This document shows, piece by piece, positions 9,854 to 19,044 of a stretch of 64,000 nucleotides of DNA. The stretch's first letter is position 1. Each line of letters begins with the position of its first letter. Position numbers and translations under genes: made by a program. The DNA is from Porphyromonas endodontalis ATCC 35406 (GTDB lineage: Bacteria; Bacteroidota; Bacteroidia; Bacteroidales; Porphyromonadaceae). The notes below the pieces were generated by a model, which saw nothing but the letters and a program-made list of their open reading frames with translations, did not search any database and had not been told where the DNA came from. Location: NCBI RefSeq assembly GCF_000174815.1, contig NZ_ACNN01000029.1, positions 1 to 64,000 of the forward strand, given 5' to 3'.

Positions 9854-10456
9854 TTAGTCAAAGTTTTTTAGCTTGGCAAGATACTTGCCAATGATGTCGA
9901 ACTCAAGGTTTACCACACTCCCCTTTTCTATACGGCAGAAGTTGGTATGCTCTAGAGTATAGGGGATAATGGCCACTTCGAAACTCGTATCGGTGGAGTT
10001 ACATACGGTCAGGCTCACACCATTGACGCACACAGACCCCTTTTCTACCGTAGTGTATCCCTTACGAGCCATCTCTTTGGGGACGCTATACTCGAAGCGG
10101 AAGTAATGGCTACCATTGGCTTCGCGGCGGTCGACACAGCGAGCCGTACAATCTACATGCCCCTGCACGATATGCCCATCGAGGCGGCTATCCAGCAACA
10201 TGCTACGCTCTACATTCACGAGGTCACCCTCATGCAAAAGACCTAAGTTTGAGCGATCCAACGTTTCTCGGATAGCTGTTACCGTATAATTATTCCCCTC
10301 AAGGGCAACTACCGTGAGACAAACTCCGTTATGCGCTACACTCTGATCGATAGTCAGAGCCTCCTTAAAAGGAGAAGTGAGTGTAAGGTGGATATTGTCT
10401 CCATCTTGACGAATATTTTTGACCTGGGCAGTGCCCTCTACGATTCCTGAAAACAT
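9854..10456 (-). CDS. ribE: Riboflavin synthase alpha subunit
   Basis: Dismutates two 6,7-dimethyl-8-ribityllumazines to riboflavin. 200 residues. The two lumazine-binding barrels are seen in tandem: MFSGIVEGTAQV at residue 1 with NGVCLTVV, and GHIVQGHVDCTARC near 95 with NGVSLTVC. It opens directly with the catalytic N-terminal MFxGIVE motif, which fixes the start. A good promoter box lies upstream at 10492-10499. Confidence 0.97.
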   Translation of the reverse strand: MFSGIVEGTAQVKNIRQDGDNIHLTLTSPFKEALTIDQSVAHNGVCLTVVALEGNNYTVTAIRETLDRSNLGLLHEGDLVNVERSMLLDSRLDGHIVQGHVDCTARCVDRREANGSHYFRFEYSVPKEMARKGYTTVEKGSVCVNGVSLTVCNSTDTSFEVAIIPYTLEHTNFCRIEKGSVVNLEFDIIGKYLAKLKNFD

Positions 10457-10491
10457 ACGATTAGTCTCTATATAATCTACTTATTCAAGTA

Positions 10492-10499
10492 CAAAGGTA
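10492..10499 (-). promoter_or_regulatory. Promoter -7 box for ribE-nitroreductase
   Basis: TACCTTTG on the minus strand is an exact TAnnTTTG match, 36 bases before the ribE ATG. No well-spaced TTG was found at -33. Confidence 0.6.
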
Positions 10500-10695
10500 A
10501 CGAATCTGGCGCAATGCCATCCGGATTCACTTTAACAAAGAGGCTCCGCCACGAGGACAATCATGCACAACGCCTCTTTACTTACGCCCCCTCCTTGAGA
10601 GAAGCCCCCCTACCCAAAAATCCTCTTATCCGGGAGGCGGACAAATCTCAGGCCTATTTTTTCTCAGGAGGTTCACAGAAAAAGTAATTGACGGA

Positions 10696-11010
10696 TTATA
10701 AATTCTCTATGCCAAACTTGGCTATCTCATCTATAATCGGCAGTACTTTCTCCCCTAATGGTGTAAGGGAGTATTCCACTCTTGGAGGGACTTCGGCATA
10801 CTGCTTCTTTTTAATCAGCCCTTTAGCACACAGGAATTTCAACTCGTCAATAAGCATCTTCTCACTGATGCCGGGGATAGCACGTTTGAGTTCTCCGTAA
10901 CGGATTATTCTTCGGTTGATTTGAAAAATAATGAGCAGTGTCCATTTACCAGCAAAAATCTGCATTGACTTTCGTACGGGACATTCTGTATCTGAAATTT
11001 TCCTTTCCAT
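10696..11010 (-). CDS. HxlR-family transcriptional regulator
   Basis: 104 residues, a single winged helix: conserved Cys10 in ECPVRKSMQIFAGKWTLLII, recognition region FGELKRAI-like (RYGELKRAIPGISEKMLIDE) and wing PPRVEYSLTPLGEKV. HxlR proteins such as HypR and QorR often sense electrophiles or disulfide stress through the N-terminal Cys and control a divergent neighbour. The divergent gene here is the SnoaL-like protein at 11141, and a 16-bp palindrome lies between them. The pair looks like a small acquired cassette next to an integrase remnant. Confidence 0.93.
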   Translation of the reverse strand: MERKISDTECPVRKSMQIFAGKWTLLIIFQINRRIIRYGELKRAIPGISEKMLIDELKFLCAKGLIKKKQYAEVPPRVEYSLTPLGEKVLPIIDEIAKFGIENL

Positions 11011-11052
11011 ATAAAACTTTTCTTATTGACAATCAGCATTTCTAACAATATA

Positions 11053-11076
11053 GTATGTATCATACAATATTGTATG
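11053..11076. promoter_or_regulatory. Palindromic operator between the HxlR and SnoaL genes
   Basis: A perfect 16-bp palindrome CATACAATATTGTATG (11061-11076) overlaps a second inverted repeat GTATG-TAT-CATAC (11053-11065). It ends 3 bases before the -33 TTG of the rightward promoter, the position expected for a repressor. Binding by the HxlR protein is an inference from position. Confidence 0.75.
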
Positions 11077-11079
11077 TAC

Positions 11080-11110
11080 TTGTTATTTGTAGTGCGAAGG
11101 TATAACTTTG
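11080..11110 (+). promoter_or_regulatory. Promoter of the SnoaL-like gene
   Basis: A TTG at 11080-11082, a 20-base spacer and TAACTTTG at 11103-11110 match the Bacteroidota promoter pattern. The start codon follows 30 bases later at 11141. Confidence 0.75.
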
Positions 11111-11140
11111 CAGTGATTTAGACAATTAAAATACCGATTT

Positions 11141-11545
11141 ATGGAAAAGAAAACAGAAAAAGTGAGCCAGTTCTATGCAGCTTTGGCACAAGGTGATTTT
11201 GAAACGGTGGGAGCATTGCTCTCCGATGATTTGGTATGGCATCAGCCGGGAAAGGGTGCATTATCGGGCATCTACAATGGTAAGCAGAGTGTCTTTACCC
11301 ATTTGGGAAAGATGGCTCAATTAAGTAATGGGACATTCGCTATTGACCAAGTGGATTACGTAACGGAAAATGGAGATTTAGTTGTGGCTGCAATTGGATT
11401 CGCAGTGTCGGCAAGTGGGCATTCGATGGAAATGAAAGGAGTAGACCTTTTCCGCTTTGAGAATGGTTTAATAAAAGAAGTTTGGCTCTTCTCCGAGCGA
11501 ATTGACGAAGAAGACCGTTTTTGGACAGCTCTAGCACAAGGCTGA
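11141..11545 (+). CDS. SnoaL/NTF2-like protein
   Basis: 134 residues with the alpha+beta cone fold pattern of the NTF2-like superfamily: an N-terminal helix VSQFYAALAQGDFETVGALL, then DDLVWHQPGKGALSG, and a C-terminal strand GVDLFRFENGLIKEVWLF. Members are small isomerases, hydrolases or ligand binders, so the substrate is unknown. It is divergent from the HxlR regulator and probably its target; such pairs often deal with small reactive molecules. The reading frame ends 22 bases before a hairpin at 11568. Confidence 0.88.
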   Translation: MEKKTEKVSQFYAALAQGDFETVGALLSDDLVWHQPGKGALSGIYNGKQSVFTHLGKMAQLSNGTFAIDQVDYVTENGDLVVAAIGFAVSASGHSMEMKGVDLFRFENGLIKEVWLFSERIDEEDRFWTALAQG

Positions 11546-11567
11546 TTGTTTATCAAACTCACTAAAG

Positions 11568-11604
11568 ACAGACAGTAAGACGCATTTATCTTACTGCCTG
11601 TTCT
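11568..11604 (+). terminator. Probable terminator after the SnoaL gene
   Basis: A 13-bp stem (11568-11580 with 11589-11601, one mismatch) has an 8-base loop. The following bases are T-rich but interrupted, so this is a weaker call. Confidence 0.5.
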
Positions 11605-11905
11605 CATATTCAGTTGTACCATCCGCCTTTGTTATAACACACAAGAGTCTGTCCAGGTATCTTGGAAAAGTTTCGATGGCCACGCCATTGATCAAGCAGA
11701 CTTCCGTCGCCATAGTATGGTGGCTGGTATGCCATGTAACCTCCTTTTCAACACCGCAATACCCGATGATTTTCTTGATGTTTTTACAAGCAGTAATATA
11801 CCTCGGAATGGGCAGAAGGAAATTGTCTTTCGCCATACCATCGTACTCTTCTCGATAATCTACTTCAGAATATCCAAAGGCGTGATGTTGGACCCTACAC
11901 CTATT
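11591..11905 (-). pseudogene. Remnant of a tyrosine recombinase (integrase) C-terminal part
   Basis: The frame can be read from just after a TAA at 11906-11908 down to a stop at 11591-11593. It matches the last third of Bacteroidota phage-type integrases: FLLPIPR, CGVEKEVTWHTSHHTMAT, and VCLINGVAIETF. The catalytic box normally reads HxxRHTFAT; here the Arg is replaced by His (HTSHHTMAT), and the downstream LGH-S-Y tyrosine segment is not intact. The N-terminal two thirds are absent. It is a decayed piece of an integrated element. Confidence 0.75.
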
Positions 11906-12179
11906 TTATCCCTTGGTCATAAGCCAGAAAAATTCCGGGAATCAGCCAGTTTTCCCTCCCCTTTCTAGCCAAAACTTTTTGAAAAATCAGCCTGTTTTAC
12001 ACCTCTATTCTGCCCAAGAAAAAGAAAAATTCCAGCCAACGATTTTCCGCGCTCTACACGCAGGCTGTAAAGTGTACAGAGATAGAGGGGGGCTCCCGAG
12101 GTCATCCTCTCCCCCTTTGCCGGCTGATAACGAAGCAGATCCTGCCCACAAAGAGAATGGAGGGTTGCTGGGTATTCGT

Positions 12180-12187
12180 TACCTTTG
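12180..12187 (+). promoter_or_regulatory. Promoter -7 box for cysS
   Basis: TACCTTTG, an exact TAnnTTTG match, lies 38 bases before the cysS ATG at 12226. Its position inside the longer open frame argues against any start upstream of 12226. Confidence 0.65.
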
Positions 12188-12225
12188 TGACTAGAATTGT
12201 AATATACTTAAGCGAAAGAAATAGA

Positions 12226-13701
12226 ATGGAACACCCTTTTTACCTCTACAATACACTCTCACGCAAGAAGGAACAATTTATCCCGGTGGCTGCTCCCCAT
12301 GTAGGCATGTACGTTTGCGGCCCTACGGTATACGGAGATGCACATCTCGGTCATGCTCGCCCTGCCATTACCTTTGATATACTATACCGCTACCTAACGC
12401 ACCTTGGCTACAAAGTGCGCTATGTACGCAACATCACAGACGTGGGGCACCTCGAAGCCGATGCCGACGATGGCGAAGATAAGGTGGCAAAAAAAGCTCG
12501 TCTAGAGCAACTTGAGCCTATGGAGGTGGTGCAATTTTACCTTACTCGCTACCGCCATGCCATGGAGGCTCTCAATGTGCTCCCCCCAAGCATTGAGCCA
12601 ATGGCAAGTGGTCATATCATCGAACAAATCCGATTGGTAGAGGAGATCCTCAAAGCCGGATATGCCTACGAGAGCAAAGGCTCTGTCTACTTCGATGTGG
12701 AAAAGTTTAACCGAGAAAAAGGGTACGGAAAGCTCAGCGGACGTAACATTGAAGACATGCTCTCCAACACCCGTACGCTAGATGGGCAAGACGAAAAGCG
12801 GAACCCCTTGGATTTTGCTCTCTGGAAGTGTGCCAAGCCTGAGCACCTGATGCACTGGCCAAGCCCTTGGAGCGAAGGATTCCCCGGCTGGCACTGCGAA
12901 TGTACAGCCATGGGGCGTAAGTACCTAGGAGACCTATTCGACATACACGGGGGAGGGATGGATCTCGTATTCCCCCACCACGAGTGCGAGATAGCCCAAG
13001 CCGAAGCCGCTATGGGGCACGAGCTGGTACGCTACTGGATGCACAATAATATGATCACCATTGAGGGTAAAAAGATGGGCAAAAGCTATGGCAACTTTAT
13101 CACGCTCGACGAGTTTTTTGCCGGTAGTCACCCCAAGCTTACAGAGGCTTATTCGCCCATGACCATTCGCTTCTTTATCCTAGGGGCACACTACAGAGGA
13201 ACGGTAGACTTTAGCAACGAAGCTCTACAAGCAGCTCGCAAAGGGCTGATGCGTTTGCTCGATGCGAATGCCCTTCTTGATAAACTCACCCCCGGGGCAA
13301 CAAGCACTTTTGATCCAAAGGAAATCGAGAAGTCGGCTCAAGAGGCGATGAACGACGACCTAAATACCCCCATCGTGATAGCAACCCTCTTCGACGCAGC
13401 CACCAAGATTAACCGACTACGCAACGGAGAAGAGAGCCTTACCCAAGACGACCTCGCAGAACTTAAGCGCGTATTCCGTCTCTACCTCTTCGATATACTC
13501 GGGCTGCAAGATGAGCGCGAATCCTCGTCTTCGGGGGCAGAAGCCTACAAGGGAGCTATGGACCTCCTGATGGAAATCCGCAAGACAGCCAAAGACAATA
13601 AAGACTGGGCAACAAGCGATAAGATACGCGACCGCCTTGCCGAACTAGGGTTCATCGTAAAGGACACCAAACAGGGGGCTGAGTGGTCTCTCGGGGAGTA
13701 A
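12226..13701 (+). CDS. cysS: Cysteine--tRNA ligase
   Basis: Charges tRNA-Cys. 491 residues from the ATG at 12226; an upstream in-frame ATG at 12157 adds a non-homologous tail and precedes the promoter box. Class I features: zinc-site and HIGH region [17 protein letters not shown], further zinc ligands in [10 protein letters not shown] and [10 protein letters not shown], and a KMSKS loop in the variant form [10 protein letters not shown]. The C-terminal DALR-like helical domain is complete. No neighbouring gene is functionally linked. Confidence 0.97.
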   Translation: MEHPFYLYNTLSRKKEQFIPVAAPHVGMYVCGPTVYGDAHLGHARPAITFDILYRYLTHLGYKVRYVRNITDVGHLEADADDGEDKVAKKARLEQLEPMEVVQFYLTRYRHAMEALNVLPPSIEPMASGHIIEQIRLVEEILKAGYAYESKGSVYFDVEKFNREKGYGKLSGRNIEDMLSNTRTLDGQDEKRNPLDFALWKCAKPEHLMHWPSPWSEGFPGWHCECTAMGRKYLGDLFDIHGGGMDLVFPHHECEIAQAEAAMGHELVRYWMHNNMITIEGKKMGKSYGNFITLDEFFAGSHPKLTEAYSPMTIRFFILGAHYRGTVDFSNEALQAARKGLMRLLDANALLDKLTPGATSTFDPKEIEKSAQEAMNDDLNTPIVIATLFDAATKINRLRNGEESLTQDDLAELKRVFRLYLFDILGLQDERESSSSGAEAYKGAMDLLMEIRKTAKDNKDWATSDKIRDRLAELGFIVKDTKQGAEWSLGE

Positions 13702-13744
13702 ATATCCCCACCTCGGACTAGAAGCAACATACGCAAGAGGTGCT

Positions 13745-14785
13745 ATGGAGGATTTTTTACTCTCGATAGTTGTACCGGTCTACAATCGCCCCGACGAGAT
13801 TGAGGAGCTACTAGCCTCTCTCGTTGGGCAGAAACCTTTCTGTTATGAGGTTATTATTGTGGAAGATGGATCGGCTATTCCTTGTAAAGAGGTGGTAGAG
13901 CGTTACGAGGGTGCATTCCCTGTTCAATATATTGCCATCTCCAACGGCGGACCTTCCAATGCCCGCAATGTGGGAAGCTCCCAAGCCCAAGGGCGTTACC
14001 TTGTGATACTAGACTCGGATGTTGTCCTCCCCCCGGATTACATCAAAAACGTTGTAGCGGCTATCAACTACTACGATGGCATAGGCAAGCCTTTGGATGC
14101 CTTCGGAGGGCCCGATGCTGCCCACGAGCATTTCTCCAGTGTACAAAAAGCTATCAACTATTCGATGACAAGTTTCCTAACAACCGGGGGAATACGTGGG
14201 GGGAAACGCCGAGTCAGTCACTACTTCCCTCGGAGCTTCAATCTCGGTTGTAGGCGAGCTCTCTACCAAGAGGTACACGGCTTCGATACCGGCATGCGCT
14301 TTGGCGAGGACCTCGACTTTAGTATGCGACTCCATGAGCGCGGAGCCCATGTACGTCTAGTAGAAGATGCCAAGGTGTACCACAAGCGGCGTGTGGACTT
14401 TCGCAAGTTCTTCCGCCAAGTATTCAATAGTGGCATAGCTCGTATTCACCTAAGCAAGAGGCATCCCAATAGCCTAAGGCTAATTCATTTGCTTCCCTCC
14501 ATAGCTACCCTAGGGATTGTCGCCCTGTTGCTTTTGGGGCTTATCCTCCTACCCTTATTGGGAGCTTGGGCTACTCTTGCCTGGTTACCCATCCTGTTAC
14601 TTGCTCTACTCTTCTTTGTAGACGCCCTTCTCAAGACCCATTCTTTCACCATCGCCCTACTTGCCATCAGGGCTTCGTTTACCCAGATAATTGGCTACGG
14701 CTCGGGGCTTCTTATTGCCGCTTGGCGTTGCGTAGTGCTCCGCCGCCCCGAATTCTCTGCCTTCAATCAAACATTTTACAAATAA
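13745..14785 (+). CDS. Glycosyltransferase family 2 with C-terminal membrane segments
   Basis: 346 residues. The N-terminal GT-A domain opens LSIVVPVYNRPDEIEELL and has the metal-binding VILDSDVVLP motif near residue 95 and GEDLDFSMRL near 195. Residues about 245-325 are very hydrophobic and form two to three membrane helices, so the enzyme is anchored in the inner membrane. It probably transfers a sugar to a lipid-linked acceptor; donor and acceptor are not readable. The YfhO-like membrane protein starts 3 bases downstream, which suggests a joint role in surface glycan or lipid glycosylation. Confidence 0.92.
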   Translation: MEDFLLSIVVPVYNRPDEIEELLASLVGQKPFCYEVIIVEDGSAIPCKEVVERYEGAFPVQYIAISNGGPSNARNVGSSQAQGRYLVILDSDVVLPPDYIKNVVAAINYYDGIGKPLDAFGGPDAAHEHFSSVQKAINYSMTSFLTTGGIRGGKRRVSHYFPRSFNLGCRRALYQEVHGFDTGMRFGEDLDFSMRLHERGAHVRLVEDAKVYHKRRVDFRKFFRQVFNSGIARIHLSKRHPNSLRLIHLLPSIATLGIVALLLLGLILLPLLGAWATLAWLPILLLALLFFVDALLKTHSFTIALLAIRASFTQIIGYGSGLLIAAWRCVVLRRPEFSAFNQTFYK

Positions 14786-14788
14786 ACT

Positions 14789-17329
14789 ATGGCTCTCTCA
14801 CTACCCCATTGGCTTCGTAAAGCCCTCCCCTACATAGGTATTATACTGCTTTTTGCGGCTATTACCTTTGTCTATTTCGCCCCTGCCAATCTAGAGGGAA
14901 GAGGGCTTTTCCAACAAGACATTGCAGGAGCCTCGGGCACCGCCCAAGACGTACGAGACTTTGAGGCGGCCACCGGAGAGCATTCCTACTGGACCAATAG
15001 TCTCTTTGGGGGAATGCCTATGTACCAAATAGCCCCCTCGTACCCCTCCACACGCCCCTGGATGAATCTGGAGAAACTATATGGTTTGAGGGCATTCTTG
15101 GGTAGCCTAGGGTGGCTTCTCTTTGCCCTAATGGTCGGTTTTTTCATCTTCCTAAAATCGTTGCGAGTTCGCAACCTTCTTGCTGCCATTGGGGGGATAA
15201 TGTGGGCATTCTCCAGCTACTTTGTAATCCTAATTGCCGCCGGGCATATTTGGAAGCTCACCGCCCTAGCCTATATCCCACCCACTATCGCAGGTCTTGT
15301 TTGGATATACAGAGGCAAGTGGCTCTCAGGGGGTGTTACGATGGCTTTCTTTACGGCGATGCAAATCCTCGCCAACCACGTACAAATGACCTATTACTTC
15401 CTGTTCGTTATGGCAGCACTGGTCATAGCGTGGGGTGTAGAGGCAATACGCACGAAAAAGATGGCTCATTTTGCCAAATCTACTGCCGTAGCTCTTATTG
15501 CCGGACTAGTAGGTGTGGCTATCAACGCAACCAACCTATACCATACTTATAGGTATGCCAAACAGACGATGCGTGGGGGTAGCGAATTGACCATCCCCGA
15601 CCCCACGGCTCCGCAAGGCTCATCGTCACAAGCCAACCCGGAAGGTTTGGAACGAGAGTACATCACGCAATGGAGCTATGGCATAGGAGAGACGATGACC
15701 CTACTCGTGCCCAACGTGCGAGGAGGAGCCTCCGAGGCTATCGGCAGCAAACCTGCAAGACTATCGAAAGTAAGACCGGAATATCGGGAGGTAATAGCCG
15801 GGGCATCTTCCTACTGGGGTGAGCAACCTTTCACCTCCGGGCCCGTGTACGTAGGAGCCTTCGTGCTTTGCCTTTTCCTCTTAGGGTGTTTTATCGTAAA
15901 AGGCCCCGTCAAATGGGCGCTCCTTGCAACTACCCTCCTCTCCATTCTCCTCTCGTGGGGCAAAAACTTTATGGGATTGACCGATCTTTTCATCGACTAC
16001 TTCCCCTTGTACAACAACTTCCGCGCAGTCTCCTCTATATTGGTCATTGCGGAGCTTACCATTCCCACACTTGCCATTCTTGCCCTAGTAGAAGTAATTC
16101 GCGCCCCTCAGGAGGTCATCAAGAATCGCCTCGCCCTTGGCATTTCTCTAGGGATACCTCTCGTTATTTGCCTCATCTACGCCTTAGCCCCCGGCCTACT
16201 GGTAAGTTTCTTATCTCATGCCGAGCAGGAGCAACTATCCGCTCTCGTTTTGCAAAACCCCGAGTATGTAGGACTTCGAGACGCCCTTGTGTCGGTACGT
16301 AGTTCTATGCTGCAAGCTGATGCTTGGAGGTCTCTTCTTTTTATCGTGCTATCGGGAGGCACCCTACTTGTCTACTGCCGAGGAAAACTCAAAGCACTCC
16401 CTGCATTTGCCCTCATAGGTGTACTCTCCCTTGTGGACTTGTGGATGGTAGACAAACGCTACCTCAACGACGGCATGTTCCGCCCCCAAAGGGAGGTCAG
16501 CGCCATGGCTGCGCCCAAGACGCCTGCGGATGAGACAATCCTAGCGGACAAGACCTCCGGATTCCGAGTTTGGAACCAATCTGTCAATACCTTCAACGAT
16601 GCCACAACCAGCCGATGGCACCACAGCATTGGAGGGTATCATGCTGCCAAACTACAGCGTTATCAAGACCTGATAACGCACCAATTAACGCCCCAGAGGG
16701 CGGGGCAATACGATGCCTCTGCTATCAACATAGAGGTAGTAAACATGCTCAATACACGCTATGTGATACAGCCAACTCCGCAGGGACAGCCTCAGGCGAT
16801 ACTCAACCCCAATGCGTATGGAGCGGCTTGGTTTGCACAAAAGGTAGAGATCGTGCCCGATGCCAATAGCGAGATGCAAGCACTCCGCAAGGTAGACCTT
16901 CGCACTACGGCGGTGGTAGATGAGCGGTTTGCTAGCGACGTTTTGCGCTCCCTCCCAACACAGCAAACAGATAGCACGGCCTCTATTTCGATTGTTAGTT
17001 ATACCCCAAAAGAGATTGTTTATAAGACTCAAAACAAGGGAACGGCCCTTGCTGTCTGCTCCGAAATCTACTATCCCGAGGGGTGGCATGCCACAATCGA
17101 TGATAAAGAAACAGAGATCCTGCGAGCGGACTATGTATTGCGCGCAGTCATTGTCCCCGGCGGAGAGCATACTCTGCGCTTCACCTTCTCGCCTAGGAGT
17201 ATCTCCACACTCGAAGCCATTGCTTGGTCAGCAAGCATACTTCTTTTACTCATGGCTTTACTCTCAATTGTGCTCCCTATCGTCCGTCGTAAGAGAGCCG
17301 AGTCTACCCCCACTTCGCTACAATCCTAA
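14789..17329 (+). CDS. YfhO family multi-spanning membrane protein
   Basis: 846 residues with about a dozen hydrophobic segments and a large extracytoplasmic region towards the C-terminus (about 560-800), followed by a last membrane helix near 810-830. YfhO proteins belong to the GT-C-like membrane glycosyltransferase group, and characterised members glycosylate lipoteichoic acid; that role cannot simply be carried over to a Gram-negative. The N-terminal loop (FQQDIAGASGTAQDVRDFE) fits the family. It is translated right after the GT2 gene, which could supply its lipid-linked sugar. Confidence 0.85.
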   Translation: MALSLPHWLRKALPYIGIILLFAAITFVYFAPANLEGRGLFQQDIAGASGTAQDVRDFEAATGEHSYWTNSLFGGMPMYQIAPSYPSTRPWMNLEKLYGLRAFLGSLGWLLFALMVGFFIFLKSLRVRNLLAAIGGIMWAFSSYFVILIAAGHIWKLTALAYIPPTIAGLVWIYRGKWLSGGVTMAFFTAMQILANHVQMTYYFLFVMAALVIAWGVEAIRTKKMAHFAKSTAVALIAGLVGVAINATNLYHTYRYAKQTMRGGSELTIPDPTAPQGSSSQANPEGLEREYITQWSYGIGETMTLLVPNVRGGASEAIGSKPARLSKVRPEYREVIAGASSYWGEQPFTSGPVYVGAFVLCLFLLGCFIVKGPVKWALLATTLLSILLSWGKNFMGLTDLFIDYFPLYNNFRAVSSILVIAELTIPTLAILALVEVIRAPQEVIKNRLALGISLGIPLVICLIYALAPGLLVSFLSHAEQEQLSALVLQNPEYVGLRDALVSVRSSMLQADAWRSLLFIVLSGGTLLVYCRGKLKALPAFALIGVLSLVDLWMVDKRYLNDGMFRPQREVSAMAAPKTPADETILADKTSGFRVWNQSVNTFNDATTSRWHHSIGGYHAAKLQRYQDLITHQLTPQRAGQYDASAINIEVVNMLNTRYVIQPTPQGQPQAILNPNAYGAAWFAQKVEIVPDANSEMQALRKVDLRTTAVVDERFASDVLRSLPTQQTDSTASISIVSYTPKEIVYKTQNKGTALAVCSEIYYPEGWHATIDDKETEILRADYVLRAVIVPGGEHTLRFTFSPRSISTLEAIAWSASILLLLMALLSIVLPIVRRKRAESTPTSLQS

Positions 17330-17358
17330 ATAGAATAATCCCTATAATCGCTCTAAAA

Positions 17359-19044
17359 ATGATCCGTTGTCAATCTTTTTTCCACCTTGCAGTTGGACTT
17401 TCTTCCGTAGTCCTTATTTCGTCGTGCGCTGCTAAGCTAAAACCTCTAGCCTCAGAGCATATTACCGCAGACCCACGCCCTCTAGAGTTAGTGGGTACAG
17501 AAGTGCCTGCTTCCTTCACAATTAATATTCCCTCTAAGTGGATGAATAAGAATGCACAGGTCAGCTTCGTGCCCGTACTGCGCTACAAAGGAGGAGAGAG
17601 CTGGGGAGCAACCTATACCATACAGGGCGAGAATGTACGAGATAATAACTCCGTCGTCCCTTACGAAGCCGGTGGTACTACCCACTTCTCTACTCGCTTT
17701 GCCTACACTCCTCGCATGCAAGAGAGTGACCTCTATCTCTCTTTTAGAGCTACGATAAAGGGCAAACAGGTAACACTACCCGATGTAAAAGTAGGAGAGG
17801 GAGTACTCTCTACGGTAACGCTTGCCGGGCTATCGGGCTGTACTCCTGTAATTGCCCCCGATGCCTTCCAAAGGATAATCAAAGATCGCTACGATGCCGA
17901 TATTCTCTTCTTAATACAGCAGGCCAATGTACGCTCCTCTGAGCTAAAAAAGCAGGAAGTAAGCGACCTACGAGAGCTCATCGAGAATGCACACGAAGCA
18001 CCCAATCAGCGTGTATCTGTAGAGGTACAAGCCTATGCCTCCCCCGATGGTGGGCTCGCGCTTAACGAAAGGCTATCGGCTCAGCGCGAGAAAAACACCA
18101 GCGAAGCATTGCATCGTGCTCTAGCTCGTGACATCCAAATAGCGGCACACTACACCGCCGAAGACTGGGAGGGATTCCGCACCTTTGTAGAGCAAAGCAA
18201 CATTCAGGACAAAGACCTTATCCTGCGCGTCCTCTCTATGTATACCGACCCCGAGGAACGTGAGCGCGAAATCCGCAACATCAGTCTCGTGTTTAGTCAG
18301 CTTGCCCAAGATATTTTGCCCAAGCTGCGTCGCTCTCGTGTATCGGCACTCGTAGAAACTATCGGCAAGAGCGACTTAGAAATTGCCGAGCTAGCTCAGA
18401 CAACACCCCAAAAACTGACCATCGAAGAGCTTCTCTACGCCGCGGCTATCGCTAAAACCGACAAAGAAAAAGAGCAGATCTACCAAAAGGCTACCGGGCT
18501 ATACCCCAAAGATGCACGAGCCTATAACAATATAGCCGCCCTACAAATCTTGCAAGGGAAGACAAGTGAAGCTAAAACCTGGCTAGAGCGGAGCCAATCG
18601 GTAAACGACACCCCCGAGGCTCGTCTCAATCTTGCCCTTCTTGCCCTAGAAGAGGGTAAGACATCGGAGGCAGAAGAGCTCATCGGGCAATCGTTGCAAA
18701 GCGACAACGGCGAAGTTCTCGCTCTACTCTACCTCAAGCAAGGGAAGTACGAACAAGCTCTCAAGGCGTTTGGCTCTACCAAAAGCAACAACGCTGCCAT
18801 TGCGCAATTGCTCAATCGCCAGTACGATAGTGCTATGGAAAGCCTAAACAACGTAGTACGCACCAATGCCATTACAGACTATCTGAAAGCCATTGTTGCC
18901 GCACGGATGCAAGACGACCGCAGTGCTATCAACTTCCTCTCAGAAGCTATCAGAAGAGATCCCTCTCTACGCTCTCGAGCCATCTTAGACAAAGAGTTCG
19001 CGTCGCTTATCAATAACGAAAGATTTGTTCAGCTCCTCAAATGA
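17359..19044 (+). CDS. TPR-containing lipoprotein with OmpA-like region
   Basis: 561 residues. Signal peptide with lipobox ending at C23 (LISSCAAKLK). A beta-rich part (about 30-165) is followed by an OmpA-like stretch near 215-245 (VEVQAYASPDGGLALNERLS), then TPR helices from about 350 to the end, such as AYNNIAALQILQGKTSEA and LNLALLALEEGKTSEA. The build suggests a periplasmic or outer-membrane scaffold that may contact peptidoglycan. Similar lipoproteins are common in Porphyromonas; no precise role is known. Its stop overlaps the nicotinamidase start (ATGA). Confidence 0.85.
   Translation: MIRCQSFFHLAVGLSSVVLISSCAAKLKPLASEHITADPRPLELVGTEVPASFTINIPSKWMNKNAQVSFVPVLRYKGGESWGATYTIQGENVRDNNSVVPYEAGGTTHFSTRFAYTPRMQESDLYLSFRATIKGKQVTLPDVKVGEGVLSTVTLAGLSGCTPVIAPDAFQRIIKDRYDADILFLIQQANVRSSELKKQEVSDLRELIENAHEAPNQRVSVEVQAYASPDGGLALNERLSAQREKNTSEALHRALARDIQIAAHYTAEDWEGFRTFVEQSNIQDKDLILRVLSMYTDPEEREREIRNISLVFSQLAQDILPKLRRSRVSALVETIGKSDLEIAELAQTTPQKLTIEELLYAAAIAKTDKEKEQIYQKATGLYPKDARAYNNIAALQILQGKTSEAKTWLERSQSVNDTPEARLNLALLALEEGKTSEAEELIGQSLQSDNGEVLALLYLKQGKYEQALKAFGSTKSNNAAIAQLLNRQYDSAMESLNNVVRTNAITDYLKAIVAARMQDDRSAINFLSEAIRRDPSLRSRAILDKEFASLINNERFVQLLK

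Noticed and set aside
11676-11968. Plus-strand reading frames opposite the integrase remnant
   Set aside because: They show no family resemblance, while the minus strand reads integrase motifs.
12157-12225. Longer N-terminus for cysS
   Set aside because: It would start upstream of the promoter -7 box and adds residues not seen in the family.
15868-16302. Long reading frames in other phases inside the YfhO gene
   Set aside because: They lie wholly within a well-supported membrane protein gene and have unlikely composition; similar shadows within other genes were left out.
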